Shown: positions 52,722 through 61,175 of the stretch, piece after piece
Layout: every line of letters starts with the position of its first letter
Numbering within the stretch: position 1 is the stretch's first letter
Assembly (NCBI RefSeq): GCF_036327755.1
Contig: NZ_CP109596.1
Location: 5,084,001 to 5,148,000 of the forward strand
Source: Nocardia sp. NBC_01503
GTDB taxonomy: Bacteria; Actinomycetota; Actinomycetes; Mycobacteriales; Mycobacteriaceae
Direction of reading: 5' to 3'
DNA length: 64,000 nucleotides
The notes under the pieces: model-generated
The model's input: only the letters and a program-made list of their open reading frames with translations
Database searches by the model: none
Told to the model about the DNA's origin: nothing
Translations under genes and position numbers: made by a program

Positions 52722-52770
52722 GCAGACGCATGTGAACGCAGCGCGGCGGCCGCGGAATCAGGGGATCCTC

Positions 52771-53676
52771 ATGTCAGGCTTCGAGCATCAGGTGGTGGTC
52801 GTCACCGGCGCCGGTGCGGGCATCGGCCGCGCCGTGGCGCAGCGCTTCGCGCGTCGGAAGGCCATGGTCGTCGCGGCCGATATCGACAAGGCGCGCGCGG
52901 TGCGGACCGTGGAGTCCATCGAGGCATTCGGCGGTGACGCAACGCCTTACGCGGTGGATGTGTCCGACGCGGCCGCCATGGAATCCTTCGCCGAGGATGT
53001 GCGGACCGAATTCGGTATACCCCGGGTGCTGGTCAACAATGCCGGATACCGCACGGCCGGACCATTTCTGGAGCACACCCTGCGGGACTGGGAGCGCCTG
53101 CTAGGGGTGGATGTCTGGGGGCTGGTGCACGGTTGCACCCACTTCGGCAGGCAGATGGTGGAGTCCGGGCGCGGCGGGCGCATTATCAATGTCACCTCGG
53201 TGGCGGCCTTCACTCCGATTCCGCTCGGCACGCCGTACTGCGCCAGTCGCGCGGCGGCCCAAATGCTCACCGAGGGACTGCGATTGGAGTTCGCGGGCAC
53301 CGGCGTCGGTGTGACCGCGGTATGTCCGGCACTGGTGCACACCGGTATCTACGAGGACAGCGCCGATGAGTTCGATGCCGAGGCGGATATCGCGCGCGCA
53401 TCGCGTGTCCCAGCGCTCGCCGAGCCCTTCGTGGTGCACGGTCCGGAGAGTATCGCGCGCACCATCGTGCGGGTGGCCGCGCGCAATCCCGCCGTGGTGC
53501 CCACGCCCATCGAGGCGCGGGCGCTGTATCTGGCGGCGAGGGTATCGCCCGGCAGTGCGCGCCTGGCGGCGCGAGTCATCAAGCCGGACAGGCTGACCGG
53601 ACTGCGTGCCCGCCTCGCCCGCCCGGCCGTACTGTCCCGTATCGACGATTATCTGGCGCGCAAACTGGAGCGTTAG
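52771..53676 (+). CDS. SDR-family protein with altered active site (second)
   Basis: A 301-residue short-chain dehydrogenase aligning position by position with the divergent one for the first 160 residues. It has TGAGAGIG at 12-19, NNAG at 89-92 and NVTSVAAF. The active-site stretch is YCASR: Tyr156 is kept, but Arg160 replaces the lysine. The pair probably arose by duplication and inversion. ATG 52771 is chosen; the frame upstream runs antisense to the other SDR gene. It ends with a 4-base overlap with the convergent SRPBCC gene. Confidence 0.85.
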   Translation: MSGFEHQVVVVTGAGAGIGRAVAQRFARRKAMVVAADIDKARAVRTVESIEAFGGDATPYAVDVSDAAAMESFAEDVRTEFGIPRVLVNNAGYRTAGPFLEHTLRDWERLLGVDVWGLVHGCTHFGRQMVESGRGGRIINVTSVAAFTPIPLGTPYCASRAAAQMLTEGLRLEFAGTGVGVTAVCPALVHTGIYEDSADEFDAEADIARASRVPALAEPFVVHGPESIARTIVRVAARNPAVVPTPIEARALYLAARVSPGSARLAARVIKPDRLTGLRARLARPAVLSRIDDYLARKLER

Positions 53677-54269
53677 AGGCGAGCGGCGAGTCCTTTGAGC
53701 GCGTAGGAGGCGAAGGGCCGGACGAACGGGGCGGCCCAGCGCAGCGGCAGGAAGGCGCCGATGCGCGGGCGGAAGGCGATGGTCCAGGCCAGTTCGGTCC
53801 CGTTCGCGGTCTCGGTGAGTCGCAGATCCTGCACAAAGGATTTGACGACAACAGGTAGTGAGATCGTGGTGCCGTTCGTGGTGATCCGCTGATGCGGCGC
53901 CAAGGTCACCACCCGCTCCTGCACCGCGAAGAGCGTGCCGTCGAAGATGCGCAGCGCGCCTTCGCGGCGGGCCTCGTCCTGGTAGTGAATGCCATTGACC
54001 AGGGGCAGCCAGGAGAAGGTTCCGTTGAGCTGCAACGCATCCCACACCTTCGCCGGCGGTGCGGCGAACTCGCGAGTGGCGGTGACGGTGAAAGTGCCTT
54101 TGTCGGCCAGGTATTCGTCGATGCGATCCGAGGACAGCGGTTGGGTTCGGAAACCCTTCCCGGCCAGCACATCCCTGGTCCATCCGCGCATGAGTAGCGC
54201 GATGACACCCGCGCCGAGCGCACCGAGGACGACAATGACGATGACGGCGACAATGATGGCAGTGGGCAT
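53673..54269 (-). CDS. Membrane-anchored SRPBCC (polyketide-cyclase-like) protein
   Basis: A 198-residue protein. One N-terminal hydrophobic helix (residues 3-27) is followed by an SRPBCC domain: FTVTATREFAAPPAKVWDAL starts the fold and the late helix lies near PLRWAAPFVRP. The domain has a deep hydrophobic pocket that binds lipids or polyketides. It lies 4 bases behind the holin-X-like gene on the same strand, so the two form an operon. Confidence 0.75.
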   Translation of the reverse strand: MPTAIIVAVIVIVVLGALGAGVIALLMRGWTRDVLAGKGFRTQPLSSDRIDEYLADKGTFTVTATREFAAPPAKVWDALQLNGTFSWLPLVNGIHYQDEARREGALRIFDGTLFAVQERVVTLAPHQRITTNGTTISLPVVVKSFVQDLRLTETANGTELAWTIAFRPRIGAFLPLRWAAPFVRPFASYALKGLAARL

Positions 54270-54273
54270 GAGG

Positions 54274-54744
54274 CTATTCCTTCTCGATGCGACCGTATGG
54301 TCGGAACTCGTTGCCGCCATGACGATTTCGGCGGACGAAGGCCCGGGTGGCGCTGCTCGCCTGAGCTGCGAATGTGGCGGTGGCGCGCACGCTGCGCATG
54401 CGATGGAGCTGCCGGAGTCCGAAGAGGGCGGCGAGTCCGGCGGGGATGAGCATGAGGCCGGAGGTGGTGAGCAGCGCCGCCCAGCGCGGCATCCACTGCG
54501 CCAGCAGTTCGGTGAGGAAGCGGAAGAAGTAGACGGTGCCGTATGCCGCCGCGGTGAGCGCGAAACCCAGTGCGGCCAAGGCGATTACGCCGCGCACGAG
54601 CTCGGCGAGGAAGAGTTTTCCGGCCCGGTGGAGCCGGGGCCCCGCCCAAGCGGTGAACTCCGCGAGCAGCAGCCGCACGATCTGCTGGAATTGTCCGGGT
54701 TGCGGCTCGATCGCTGTGTCGTAACCGGTTTGGTCGTCCGCCAT
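54274..54744 (-). CDS. Holin-X-like (phage holin superfamily III) membrane protein
   Basis: A 156-residue protein with a polar N-terminus, an amphipathic helix (residues about 20-45) and two hydrophobic helices near 50-75 and 88-112. A basic tail follows. This is the layout of the actinobacterial Holin-X family (PF07332), which is not truly phage-linked. ATG 54744 is chosen. It is divergent from the SDR gene at 54864, with a TGTC-N3-GACG palindrome between. Confidence 0.6.
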   Translation of the reverse strand: MADDQTGYDTAIEPQPGQFQQIVRLLLAEFTAWAGPRLHRAGKLFLAELVRGVIALAALGFALTAAAYGTVYFFRFLTELLAQWMPRWAALLTTSGLMLIPAGLAALFGLRQLHRMRSVRATATFAAQASSATRAFVRRNRHGGNEFRPYGRIEKE

Positions 54745-54824
54745 CCGCGGCCCCCTTGAATCGATCTCCTCGTCGGCGACCGCTTGCCGCCGGAACTGTC
54801 GCATCCTAACACGATCGAGTAGAT

Positions 54825-54835
54825 TGTCTCAGACG
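54825..54835. promoter_or_regulatory. TGTC-N3-GACG palindrome before an SDR gene
   Basis: TGTCTCAGACG lies 29 bases before the SDR start at 54864 and 81 bases before the divergent membrane-protein gene. Flanking TT and GG extend the symmetry in part. Confidence 0.6.
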
Positions 54836-54863
54836 GTAAATTCTCCCGAGGAGGGTGAACGGA

Positions 54864-55850
54864 ATGGCCAAAGTGCTCTCGGACCGGACCAAGGCGGCGC
54901 GGCTCCCGCTGCTCCCGCGACACTGGGGCGTGGCTGATATTCCCGACCAAACCGGTAAGACCGCGGTGGTCACCGGCGCGAACAGCGGGCTGGGTCTGCG
55001 CACCGCCGAAGCCTTGGCCGCCAAGGGTGCGCATGTGCTCATGGCCTGCCGAAACGAACTCAAGGCCGCCACCGCGCTGGAGCAGGTGAGCGCAGCCGCC
55101 ACCGGCCCGAAACCCGAAGTGCTGCCGCTGGATCTGGCCGATCTGAGCTCGGTCCGGCGCGCCGCCGATCACCTCGACGCCCGCGACAATGCCATCGACA
55201 TTCTGGTGAACAATGCCGGAGTCATGGCGCTGCCCAGGAATATTCGCACCGCCGAGGGCTTCGACGCGCAATTCGGCACCAACCATCTGGGTCACTACGC
55301 GCTGACCGGATTGTTGCTGCCCGCGCTATTGCGCGCCACCGCACCGCGCGTGGTGACGGTCTCCTCGGTGGCGGCCTGGGGCGGGTTCATCAACTGGTCC
55401 GATCCCAATTGGCGTGTGCTGTATGTCCGCTGGCTCGCGTACAGCCAATCCAAACTGGCCAACCTGCTGTTCACGGCGGAGCTGGATCGCCGGGCCCGCG
55501 CGCATGGGACCAACCTCACCGCGGTGGCCGCGCACCCGGGGCTCTCCGCCACCCACCTCTACGACTCCGCTGCCGAGCGGGGTCTGTCCGGGGCGCTCGC
55601 GGCGGTGCAGCAGCGCGCACTGGTGGCGATGGCGCAATCCGATCGTATGGGCGCGCTCCCGCAGTTGTACGCCGCCACCATGCCGAACCTGCCCGGCAAT
55701 GCCTATCTGGGCCCCGGACTGGAGACCTTCGGCTATCCGCGCCGCACCCTGCGAAACCCGCTCGCCTTCAGCCGAACCCAGGCCCGGGCCCTGTGGCGAT
55801 TGAGCGAAACCCTCACCGATATCCGTTACCCCTGGCCCGACTGGCCGTGA
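54864..55850 (+). CDS. SDR-family oxidoreductase (retinol-dehydrogenase-like)
   Basis: A 328-residue short-chain dehydrogenase with an intact site: TGANSGLG for the cofactor, NNAGVM, VTVSSVAAW with the serine, and YSQSK with tyrosine and lysine. The length and the NHLGHY motif match the retinol-dehydrogenase-like group. Unlike the two SDRs upstream, it looks catalytically competent. GAGGAGG lies 8 bases before ATG 54864, so the GTG at 54855 is unlikely. The substrate is unknown, perhaps a lipid alcohol. Confidence 0.9.
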   Translation: MAKVLSDRTKAARLPLLPRHWGVADIPDQTGKTAVVTGANSGLGLRTAEALAAKGAHVLMACRNELKAATALEQVSAAATGPKPEVLPLDLADLSSVRRAADHLDARDNAIDILVNNAGVMALPRNIRTAEGFDAQFGTNHLGHYALTGLLLPALLRATAPRVVTVSSVAAWGGFINWSDPNWRVLYVRWLAYSQSKLANLLFTAELDRRARAHGTNLTAVAAHPGLSATHLYDSAAERGLSGALAAVQQRALVAMAQSDRMGALPQLYAATMPNLPGNAYLGPGLETFGYPRRTLRNPLAFSRTQARALWRLSETLTDIRYPWPDWP

Positions 55851-55953
55851 TGCACGCGCCCCGAGATCATCCGACCGAGGGGCGCGGTCCGACTCCCCAT
55901 GCGAGAATTCGGCTGCTGTTACCGCTTTTCCGATTGCGCGTGAGGAGATGCTT

Positions 55954-56223
55954 GTGAGCTCGAGGTTGTGGATGGGTGTACCGGTCGCGGTGCTGGCGGT
56001 CGCGCCGGTATTCGCCGCGATCGGAACCGCGCCCGCGCAGGCGGCGCCGTCCGGGCCGGGTGTGGCGTTCAACTACACCTGCACCGGTCAGACCTACGCC
56101 GGTGAGGAGCTGCCGGCGGTCAACATATCGGCGCGCGGCGGCGTCCGGGCCGCGAAGGGGCAGGCGCAGACCTCATGGCGTGGTGTGGCCAAGTTCTCGA
56201 CGATCGAGTGCAAATCGGTCTGA
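55954..56223 (+). CDS. Small secreted protein
   Basis: An 89-residue protein with a Sec signal peptide ending QAAPS and a mature part of about 55 residues. The mature part holds two cysteines (in NYTCTG and IECKSV) likely to form one disulfide. GAGGAG lies 6 bases before GTG 55954 but touches the ATG at 55948, so the GTG is preferred. No family is known to me. Confidence 0.65.
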   Translation: MSSRLWMGVPVAVLAVAPVFAAIGTAPAQAAPSGPGVAFNYTCTGQTYAGEELPAVNISARGGVRAAKGQAQTSWRGVAKFSTIECKSV

Positions 56224-56269
56224 TCCGAGGTGACCCGGGCCGCGGGGAGCTCGGGCCGCGCGCCCGTCG

Positions 56270-57307
56270 TCAGATGGCGCGGCGGTGATTGAGATAGGCG
56301 AAAGAGCCCAGGCCCAGCGGAATCTGGAACCAGAAGGTCAGTAGCCGGAATCCGAGCGCCGCGCCGACGGCCACGCCACCGGTCAGGCCGGCGAGGGCGG
56401 TGAGCCCGGCCGCCAGGGTGATCTCCTTGGAGGCCACCCCGCTGGGGGAGGGCATGAGCGGGGCCAGCGCGACCGTCACCAGTTGGACCACGAAGGTGTC
56501 CGCCAGACTCAAACCGGCGCCCACCGCATGCAATACCGCCCAGAGCGCGACCACCATCAGTAGCGGTTGCGCCAGTGCGCAGACCCACAGCAGTGCGGCG
56601 CGGCCGGGCCGAAGTGCGGTGGCGGCGACCGATTTCCAGGCGAACTCGGCATCGGTACGCCCCGCGCGGGCGTGATGCGCCAGGCCGTGCCAGCCGCCGC
56701 GCCCGGCGATCCAGCGGCGCAGCCCGATGGTGGCGGCCGCGATGAGCGCACCGCCGATCAGTACCACAATGGCCAAGATTCCCGCGGCGTGCCAGCTGTT
56801 CGCGGTGGTCTGCTGCCACCAGGCGGACAGGCGTGGACCCGGATCGTGCCAGGGCGGTTGCCCATTGGTGCGATCGATCAGGCTCGGTGTCGCCAGGATG
56901 GCGATGATCACCAGCGGGATGCGCACCACCAGTGCGGCGAAACCGAAGAGGGTCATGGAGGCGACCGCGGCGCTGTGGCTCAGGCCCTCGCGGCGCAGGA
57001 AGCGCAGCCGGATGAGCAGTGAGGCGGCCGGGATCAAACCGATGGCGGGCACCGCGAGCTGCAGTGCGAAGAGCCGGGCCGAGGAGGGTTGGGCGGGAAT
57101 CGATCCGCGCAGCATCCAGACCGAGGTGGGCCAGAGTCCCAGCGTGGCGATGAGCGCGACGGCCAGCCAGCCCGGATCGGCGGCGAGCAGTGCGCGCATT
57201 CCCGCGGCTACCGTCTCGTGTTGCCAGAGTGCCGCGGCGATGACCACCACGGTGCAGATAACGGTCGGGAGCGCCTTTCTCGCGGTTGCGGGAATGGCCG
57301 GGGCCAT
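56270..57307 (-). CDS. Flippase-like (UPF0104/MprF-type) membrane protein
   Basis: A 345-residue protein with about eight hydrophobic helices. The late PLMPSPSGVASKEITLAAGL segment is the signature of the lysylphosphatidylglycerol-synthase membrane domain family, whose members flip lipids or lipid-linked sugars. No synthase domain is attached. AAGGAG lies 5 bases before ATG 57307; the frame further upstream is not membrane-like. It is divergent from the desaturase gene. Confidence 0.8.
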   Translation of the reverse strand: MAPAIPATARKALPTVICTVVVIAAALWQHETVAAGMRALLAADPGWLAVALIATLGLWPTSVWMLRGSIPAQPSSARLFALQLAVPAIGLIPAASLLIRLRFLRREGLSHSAAVASMTLFGFAALVVRIPLVIIAILATPSLIDRTNGQPPWHDPGPRLSAWWQQTTANSWHAAGILAIVVLIGGALIAAATIGLRRWIAGRGGWHGLAHHARAGRTDAEFAWKSVAATALRPGRAALLWVCALAQPLLMVVALWAVLHAVGAGLSLADTFVVQLVTVALAPLMPSPSGVASKEITLAAGLTALAGLTGGVAVGAALGFRLLTFWFQIPLGLGSFAYLNHRRAI

Positions 57308-57526
57308 CGGCTCTCCTTGTGTTGCGGTATTGCGGATGTCGTCATCGACCTGTGAATCGCGGGCCGGGCCACCGACATTAACGTGCTCGGGGAGGGGGCG
57401 ACCCACATTCCGGCACAACAGTGGGCACTGCCGGACAACGGTACTCGATGCGGATCGCCCCCGATAGCCCGCGAGTATTCGGTGGGGTACGCACCGGATG
57501 TCCGTGGGCCGCAACCAGGGTAGTGC

Positions 57527-57537
57527 TGTCTGGGACA
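57527..57537. promoter_or_regulatory. TGTC-N3-GACA palindrome before the desaturase gene
   Basis: TGTCTGGGACA lies in the 420-base region between the flippase-like and desaturase genes, 190 bases before the desaturase start and 219 from the other. It is an exact copy of the site at 52711. I see no gene in the rest of this region. Confidence 0.6.
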
Positions 57538-57727
57538 ATTGGCAATCAAGGCTCGGGCGCGTGCGGATCTGGCTCGCACCGCGACCGCGCCTGCGGGATC
57601 GGGTCTTTCGACGGCGTAAGGCTGCGTAACGGTCGTCTTGTTGCGGGCCGCGGTAGCCGGCGCGCAATCCGGGTAGGCTCGCGGACAAGGGATTCGGCCG
57701 TCAACGGAGAATGACAGGACCACCACC

Positions 57728-58687
57728 GTGGGCAAATCCATGACACCGCTGGAACTATTGCGTGAGCTCGAGCCGGTTGCGGAGGACAATCTGAACCGGC
57801 ATCTATCCCTGGCCAAGCCGTGGCATCCGCACGACTACGTGCCCTGGGAGCGGGGTCGCAATTTCGCCGCCATGGGCGGAACCGATTGGGAGCCCGAACA
57901 ATCCAAGCTGGGTCCGGTCGCACGCGCCGCCATGGTGACCAATCTGCTCACCGAGGACAATCTGCCCTCCTATCACCGGCTCATCTCGGATGCGTTCTCC
58001 CGCGACCGCGCCTGGGGCGCCTGGGTGGATCGCTGGACCGCCGAGGAGAACCGGCACGGTATCGCCATTCGCGACTATCTGGTGGTCACCCGCGGCGTCG
58101 ACCCGGTGGCCCTGGAGAACGCCCGCATGATCTGCGTCTCCCAGGGCGTGGACGATCCCACCGGCACCGGCGATCACAGTGTGCTGCCCGGCGTCGCCTA
58201 CGTGACCTTCCAAGAGTTGGCCACCCGTGTCTCACACCGCAATACCGGCAAGGTCTGCCAGGACCCCGTCGCCGATCGCATGCTCGCGCGCATCGCCACC
58301 GACGAGAACCTGCACATGGTCTTCTACCGCAATATCTGCGCCGCCGCCCTGGACCTGGTCCCCGACGACACCCTCCAGGCCATCACCGACGTCATCCTCG
58401 AGTTCCGCATGCCCGGCGCGGGCATGCCCGACTTCCGCCGCAACAGCGTCCTGATCGCCAAACACGGCATCTACGACCTCCGCCAGCACCTGGACGATGT
58501 CCTGCTACCCGTCCTGCGCAAATGGAACATCTTCGACCGCACCGACTTCACCCCGCGCGGCGAACGAATCCGCGAAACCCTGGCAGCGCACCTCGACCAG
58601 CTGGCCAAGGACGTCATCCGCTTCGAAGAACAACGCGATCGCGCCCTCGCCCGCGAGGCGGCTCGCCGAGACCGCGAATCGGTCTGA
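57728..58687 (+). CDS. Acyl-ACP desaturase (DesA-type)
   Basis: A 319-residue soluble diiron enzyme. The iron ligands lie in EENRH (residues 106-110) and DENLH (192-196), as in plant-type stearoyl-ACP desaturases and mycobacterial DesA1/DesA2. It inserts a double bond in an acyl chain bound to ACP, supplying unsaturated or mycolic-acid precursors. GTG 57728 fits the family length. A palindrome shared with the SDR promoters lies upstream, which suggests common control. Confidence 0.9.
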   Translation: MGKSMTPLELLRELEPVAEDNLNRHLSLAKPWHPHDYVPWERGRNFAAMGGTDWEPEQSKLGPVARAAMVTNLLTEDNLPSYHRLISDAFSRDRAWGAWVDRWTAEENRHGIAIRDYLVVTRGVDPVALENARMICVSQGVDDPTGTGDHSVLPGVAYVTFQELATRVSHRNTGKVCQDPVADRMLARIATDENLHMVFYRNICAAALDLVPDDTLQAITDVILEFRMPGAGMPDFRRNSVLIAKHGIYDLRQHLDDVLLPVLRKWNIFDRTDFTPRGERIRETLAAHLDQLAKDVIRFEEQRDRALAREAARRDRESV

Positions 58688-58734
58688 GCCCACCCGTCTT
58701 CCATCTCCGCCTCGACCATTCGGGCTGCGCCCCT

Positions 58735-58770
58735 CGTCATCCCGGCAGGGTTTCGGCCGGGATCCACACG
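58735..58770. repeat. Dispersed palindromic repeat, half copy
   Basis: CGTCATCCCGGCAGG then GGCCGGGATCCACACGG matches the left half of the copy at 511. The right arm is missing. It stands between the desaturase and the EspC-like gene. Confidence 0.7.
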
Positions 58771-58912
58771 GTAATCGCGAGTCGTTCCGCGTCCGAGTTC
58801 GTCGTGCCGTCCCGCGCCTGTGGATGGCGGATCGTTTATCCACATTCCGGATTCGCGCCCACCCCGCTGTCTCCGCGCGATCTATCGTCGAGTTTCGACA
58901 GAGGGGGAGCCC

Positions 58913-59221
58913 ATGGGGGAGATATTGCGCGCCGATCTGGACGCTTTACGCGTCATGGCGGCGGCCGTGCGGGGCGAGGCGGAGACGATCGCCGGGATCG
59001 ACCCGGTGGATCCGATCGCGAAAGTCGGCCGGTCCATGCCCAATTCGGTGATCGGCTCGGCTGCCGCCGGAGTGGGTGGACCGATTGTGGCGGCGCTGCG
59101 GGACCTCGCCGATCGGCTGACCGCGCTATCGGGTGCGGTCGAGCACGGGGTGAAGTCATACGAAGAGGTGGACGCGGCGCTGGGTAACCAACTCGACAGC
59201 TATACGCACCGGCTGCCGTAG
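58913..59221 (+). CDS. EspC-like (WXG100-related) small protein
   Basis: A 102-residue, wholly helical protein: LDALRVMAAAVRGEAETIAG, a short glycine/alanine-rich turn, then IVAALRDLADRLTAL and a last helix with YEEVDAALGNQLDSY. The size and layout fit ESX secretion-associated EspC/WXG100-like proteins. GGGGGAG precedes the ATG. It lies 109 bases before a large hydrolase gene and may be its partner for type VII export. Confidence 0.65.
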   Translation: MGEILRADLDALRVMAAAVRGEAETIAGIDPVDPIAKVGRSMPNSVIGSAAAGVGGPIVAALRDLADRLTALSGAVEHGVKSYEEVDAALGNQLDSYTHRLP

Positions 59222-59330
59222 CCAGGCGGGTAGCGCTCTGCCGGATCGAACAGCCATCGCCGGGTAACGGGTGCCGATCGCGGTTCGTCGGCGGGTGCGC
59301 AGGTTGTTCTAGGTACCGAGAGGAGCAGGG

Positions 59331-61013
59331 GTGGGTCGGGCCACCATGTCGCAGGTGCGCGGCTGGTATCCGGAGAGCGCCGGTGTCGCCGGTGACGCCC
59401 TCGTGCAAGCGAACCGCTGCTTCACCGATGCCATGTACGCGGTGGCGCGGCGGATGGATGCGGTGGTGCTCGGATGGCAGGGCGCCGCGGCCACGGCGGG
59501 GGAGTTGCGGGCGCTCGCGGCGCAGTGGAGCGCGAACCATATCGGTGCGGCGATCGTCGATATCGCCGACGCCCTCGCCGATGGCGCGGCCCTGGCCCGT
59601 CTCTGCGCGATCGTCCGCGAGATCGAGAGCGATGCGACCGCCAACGGCTGTGTGATCGCCGAGGACGGCACCGTGACCGCCCCGAAGGCCGATACCGGAA
59701 GTGGCGTACTGGATCTCGTTCTGCAAGCGTGTTTCGAAGCGAAGGCCTCGACCCTGCAGGCCCGACTCATTCCACTCCTGGACTGCGCGGGTGCGACCGA
59801 CCAGCGGGTCGGCGCGCGTCTGACCGCCGCGGTCGAGGCATTGACCGCCCTGCGCGCGGATCCGCGGGGTGGGCAGCGCGATGCACGGGTGACCGCGATT
59901 CTCGACGGCAATGCCTTCCTGCCCGAGGACCCGAAAGCCCTTGCCATGCTGTGGGATTCGCTCACACCCGCCGATCAGGACGCCCTGTTCGCCTACGACC
60001 CCGCGATCGGCGATCGTGACGGTCTGCCCGTGGTGGCGCGGGACTTCTACAACCGCGCCGATCTGGAGCGATTGCGCGCCGCCGCCACCACCGACCTGGA
60101 CGCCCTCGATGCCCAGCACCCGGACTGGGCACGGGAGAAGGGCTTCCCGGATACCCCGCACGGTTGGCGCGTACTCGACGACTGGGACGATGAGCGCACG
60201 CGCGACCGCACCCGCCTCGCCGACTACGCGGCCCTGACCGCGGCCATCGCGCCGTCCGAATCCGGTCTTCCGCCAAGGTTTCTGCTCACGGTCGACGATC
60301 GAGGTCATGGCGCGGTCGGGCTGAACAATCCGGATACGGCCGCCAATATCGCCACCTTCGTCCCCGGCACCGGCTCACCGCTGGCGGGTATCGGCGCGGG
60401 GGTCGGCCGGGCCCGCGCCCTGCTGGATGCCGCCGTCAAAGCCGATCGCACCGCCCGCACCTCGGTCATCGCCTGGTACGGCTACGACACCCCGCCCGCG
60501 CTCGGCAGTGCCCTGCGCAACCGCTACGCCGATGACGGCGCACCCGCCCTGGACAATTTCGAGGCCGGACTGCGCGCCACCCACGATGCCCTGCCCGCCG
60601 ATATCACCGTTATCGGACACAGCTACGGCAGCACACTGATCGGCGTGGCGGCCAGTCACGGCAATTCCCTCGCCGCCGACAATGTGATCTTTGTCGGTTC
60701 ACCGGGCGTGGAGGTCGACCGCGTCACCGAATTGCGTTTGGCCGGAATCGATCCCGTCCACAATCGGGAGCACGTCTTCGCCACCGCCGATCCGGCCGAT
60801 CCCATCCCGAAATTCGGACATTTCATTCATGGCACCGATCCGACCGATCCCGATTTCGGCGCAACGGTTTTCGGCTCCGCGGGCGCGACGCTGAATCTGC
60901 CGCTACTGCGTGAACTTCCGATCGATCCGTGGGCGCATGGCAACTATTGGGATACCGCGAATCCGGCACTGCGCACTCAGGGCGAGATCATCGCCGGACG
61001 CTATCAGCCCTGA
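59331..61013 (+). CDS. Alpha/beta hydrolase (DUF1023-type) with helical N-terminus
   Basis: A 560-residue protein. Residues about 1-160 are helical and WXG100-like (RRMDAVVLGWQGAAATAGEL), as in proteins that dock on type VII secretion partners. Residues about 310-555 form a DUF1023 alpha/beta hydrolase with nucleophile motif GHSYGS (Ser431) and a late HFIHG histidine. It is likely an exported lipase or esterase. GAGAGGA lies 5 bases before GTG 59331. The EspC-like gene just upstream supports linked function. Confidence 0.8.
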   Translation: MGRATMSQVRGWYPESAGVAGDALVQANRCFTDAMYAVARRMDAVVLGWQGAAATAGELRALAAQWSANHIGAAIVDIADALADGAALARLCAIVREIESDATANGCVIAEDGTVTAPKADTGSGVLDLVLQACFEAKASTLQARLIPLLDCAGATDQRVGARLTAAVEALTALRADPRGGQRDARVTAILDGNAFLPEDPKALAMLWDSLTPADQDALFAYDPAIGDRDGLPVVARDFYNRADLERLRAAATTDLDALDAQHPDWAREKGFPDTPHGWRVLDDWDDERTRDRTRLADYAALTAAIAPSESGLPPRFLLTVDDRGHGAVGLNNPDTAANIATFVPGTGSPLAGIGAGVGRARALLDAAVKADRTARTSVIAWYGYDTPPALGSALRNRYADDGAPALDNFEAGLRATHDALPADITVIGHSYGSTLIGVAASHGNSLAADNVIFVGSPGVEVDRVTELRLAGIDPVHNREHVFATADPADPIPKFGHFIHGTDPTDPDFGATVFGSAGATLNLPLLRELPIDPWAHGNYWDTANPALRTQGEIIAGRYQP

Positions 61014-61175
61014 TCGCCACCGACCGCGATACCGGCCGCCAGCGGTGCACAGGGCAGTTGCGGAGTCATTGCGGGAGTGCAAGTAAAGCATGAAATGGCC
61101 AGGTGACCGACTTGGTTTGAAACGGTTGGGTTCATGCTAGGGTTCCCGGCAGTACAGGCGGGAAATCGGAGACAA

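Noticed and set aside
54274..54744. Prophage, because of the holin-like protein
   Set aside because: Holin-X family proteins occur in non-phage actinobacterial loci, and no other phage gene is near.
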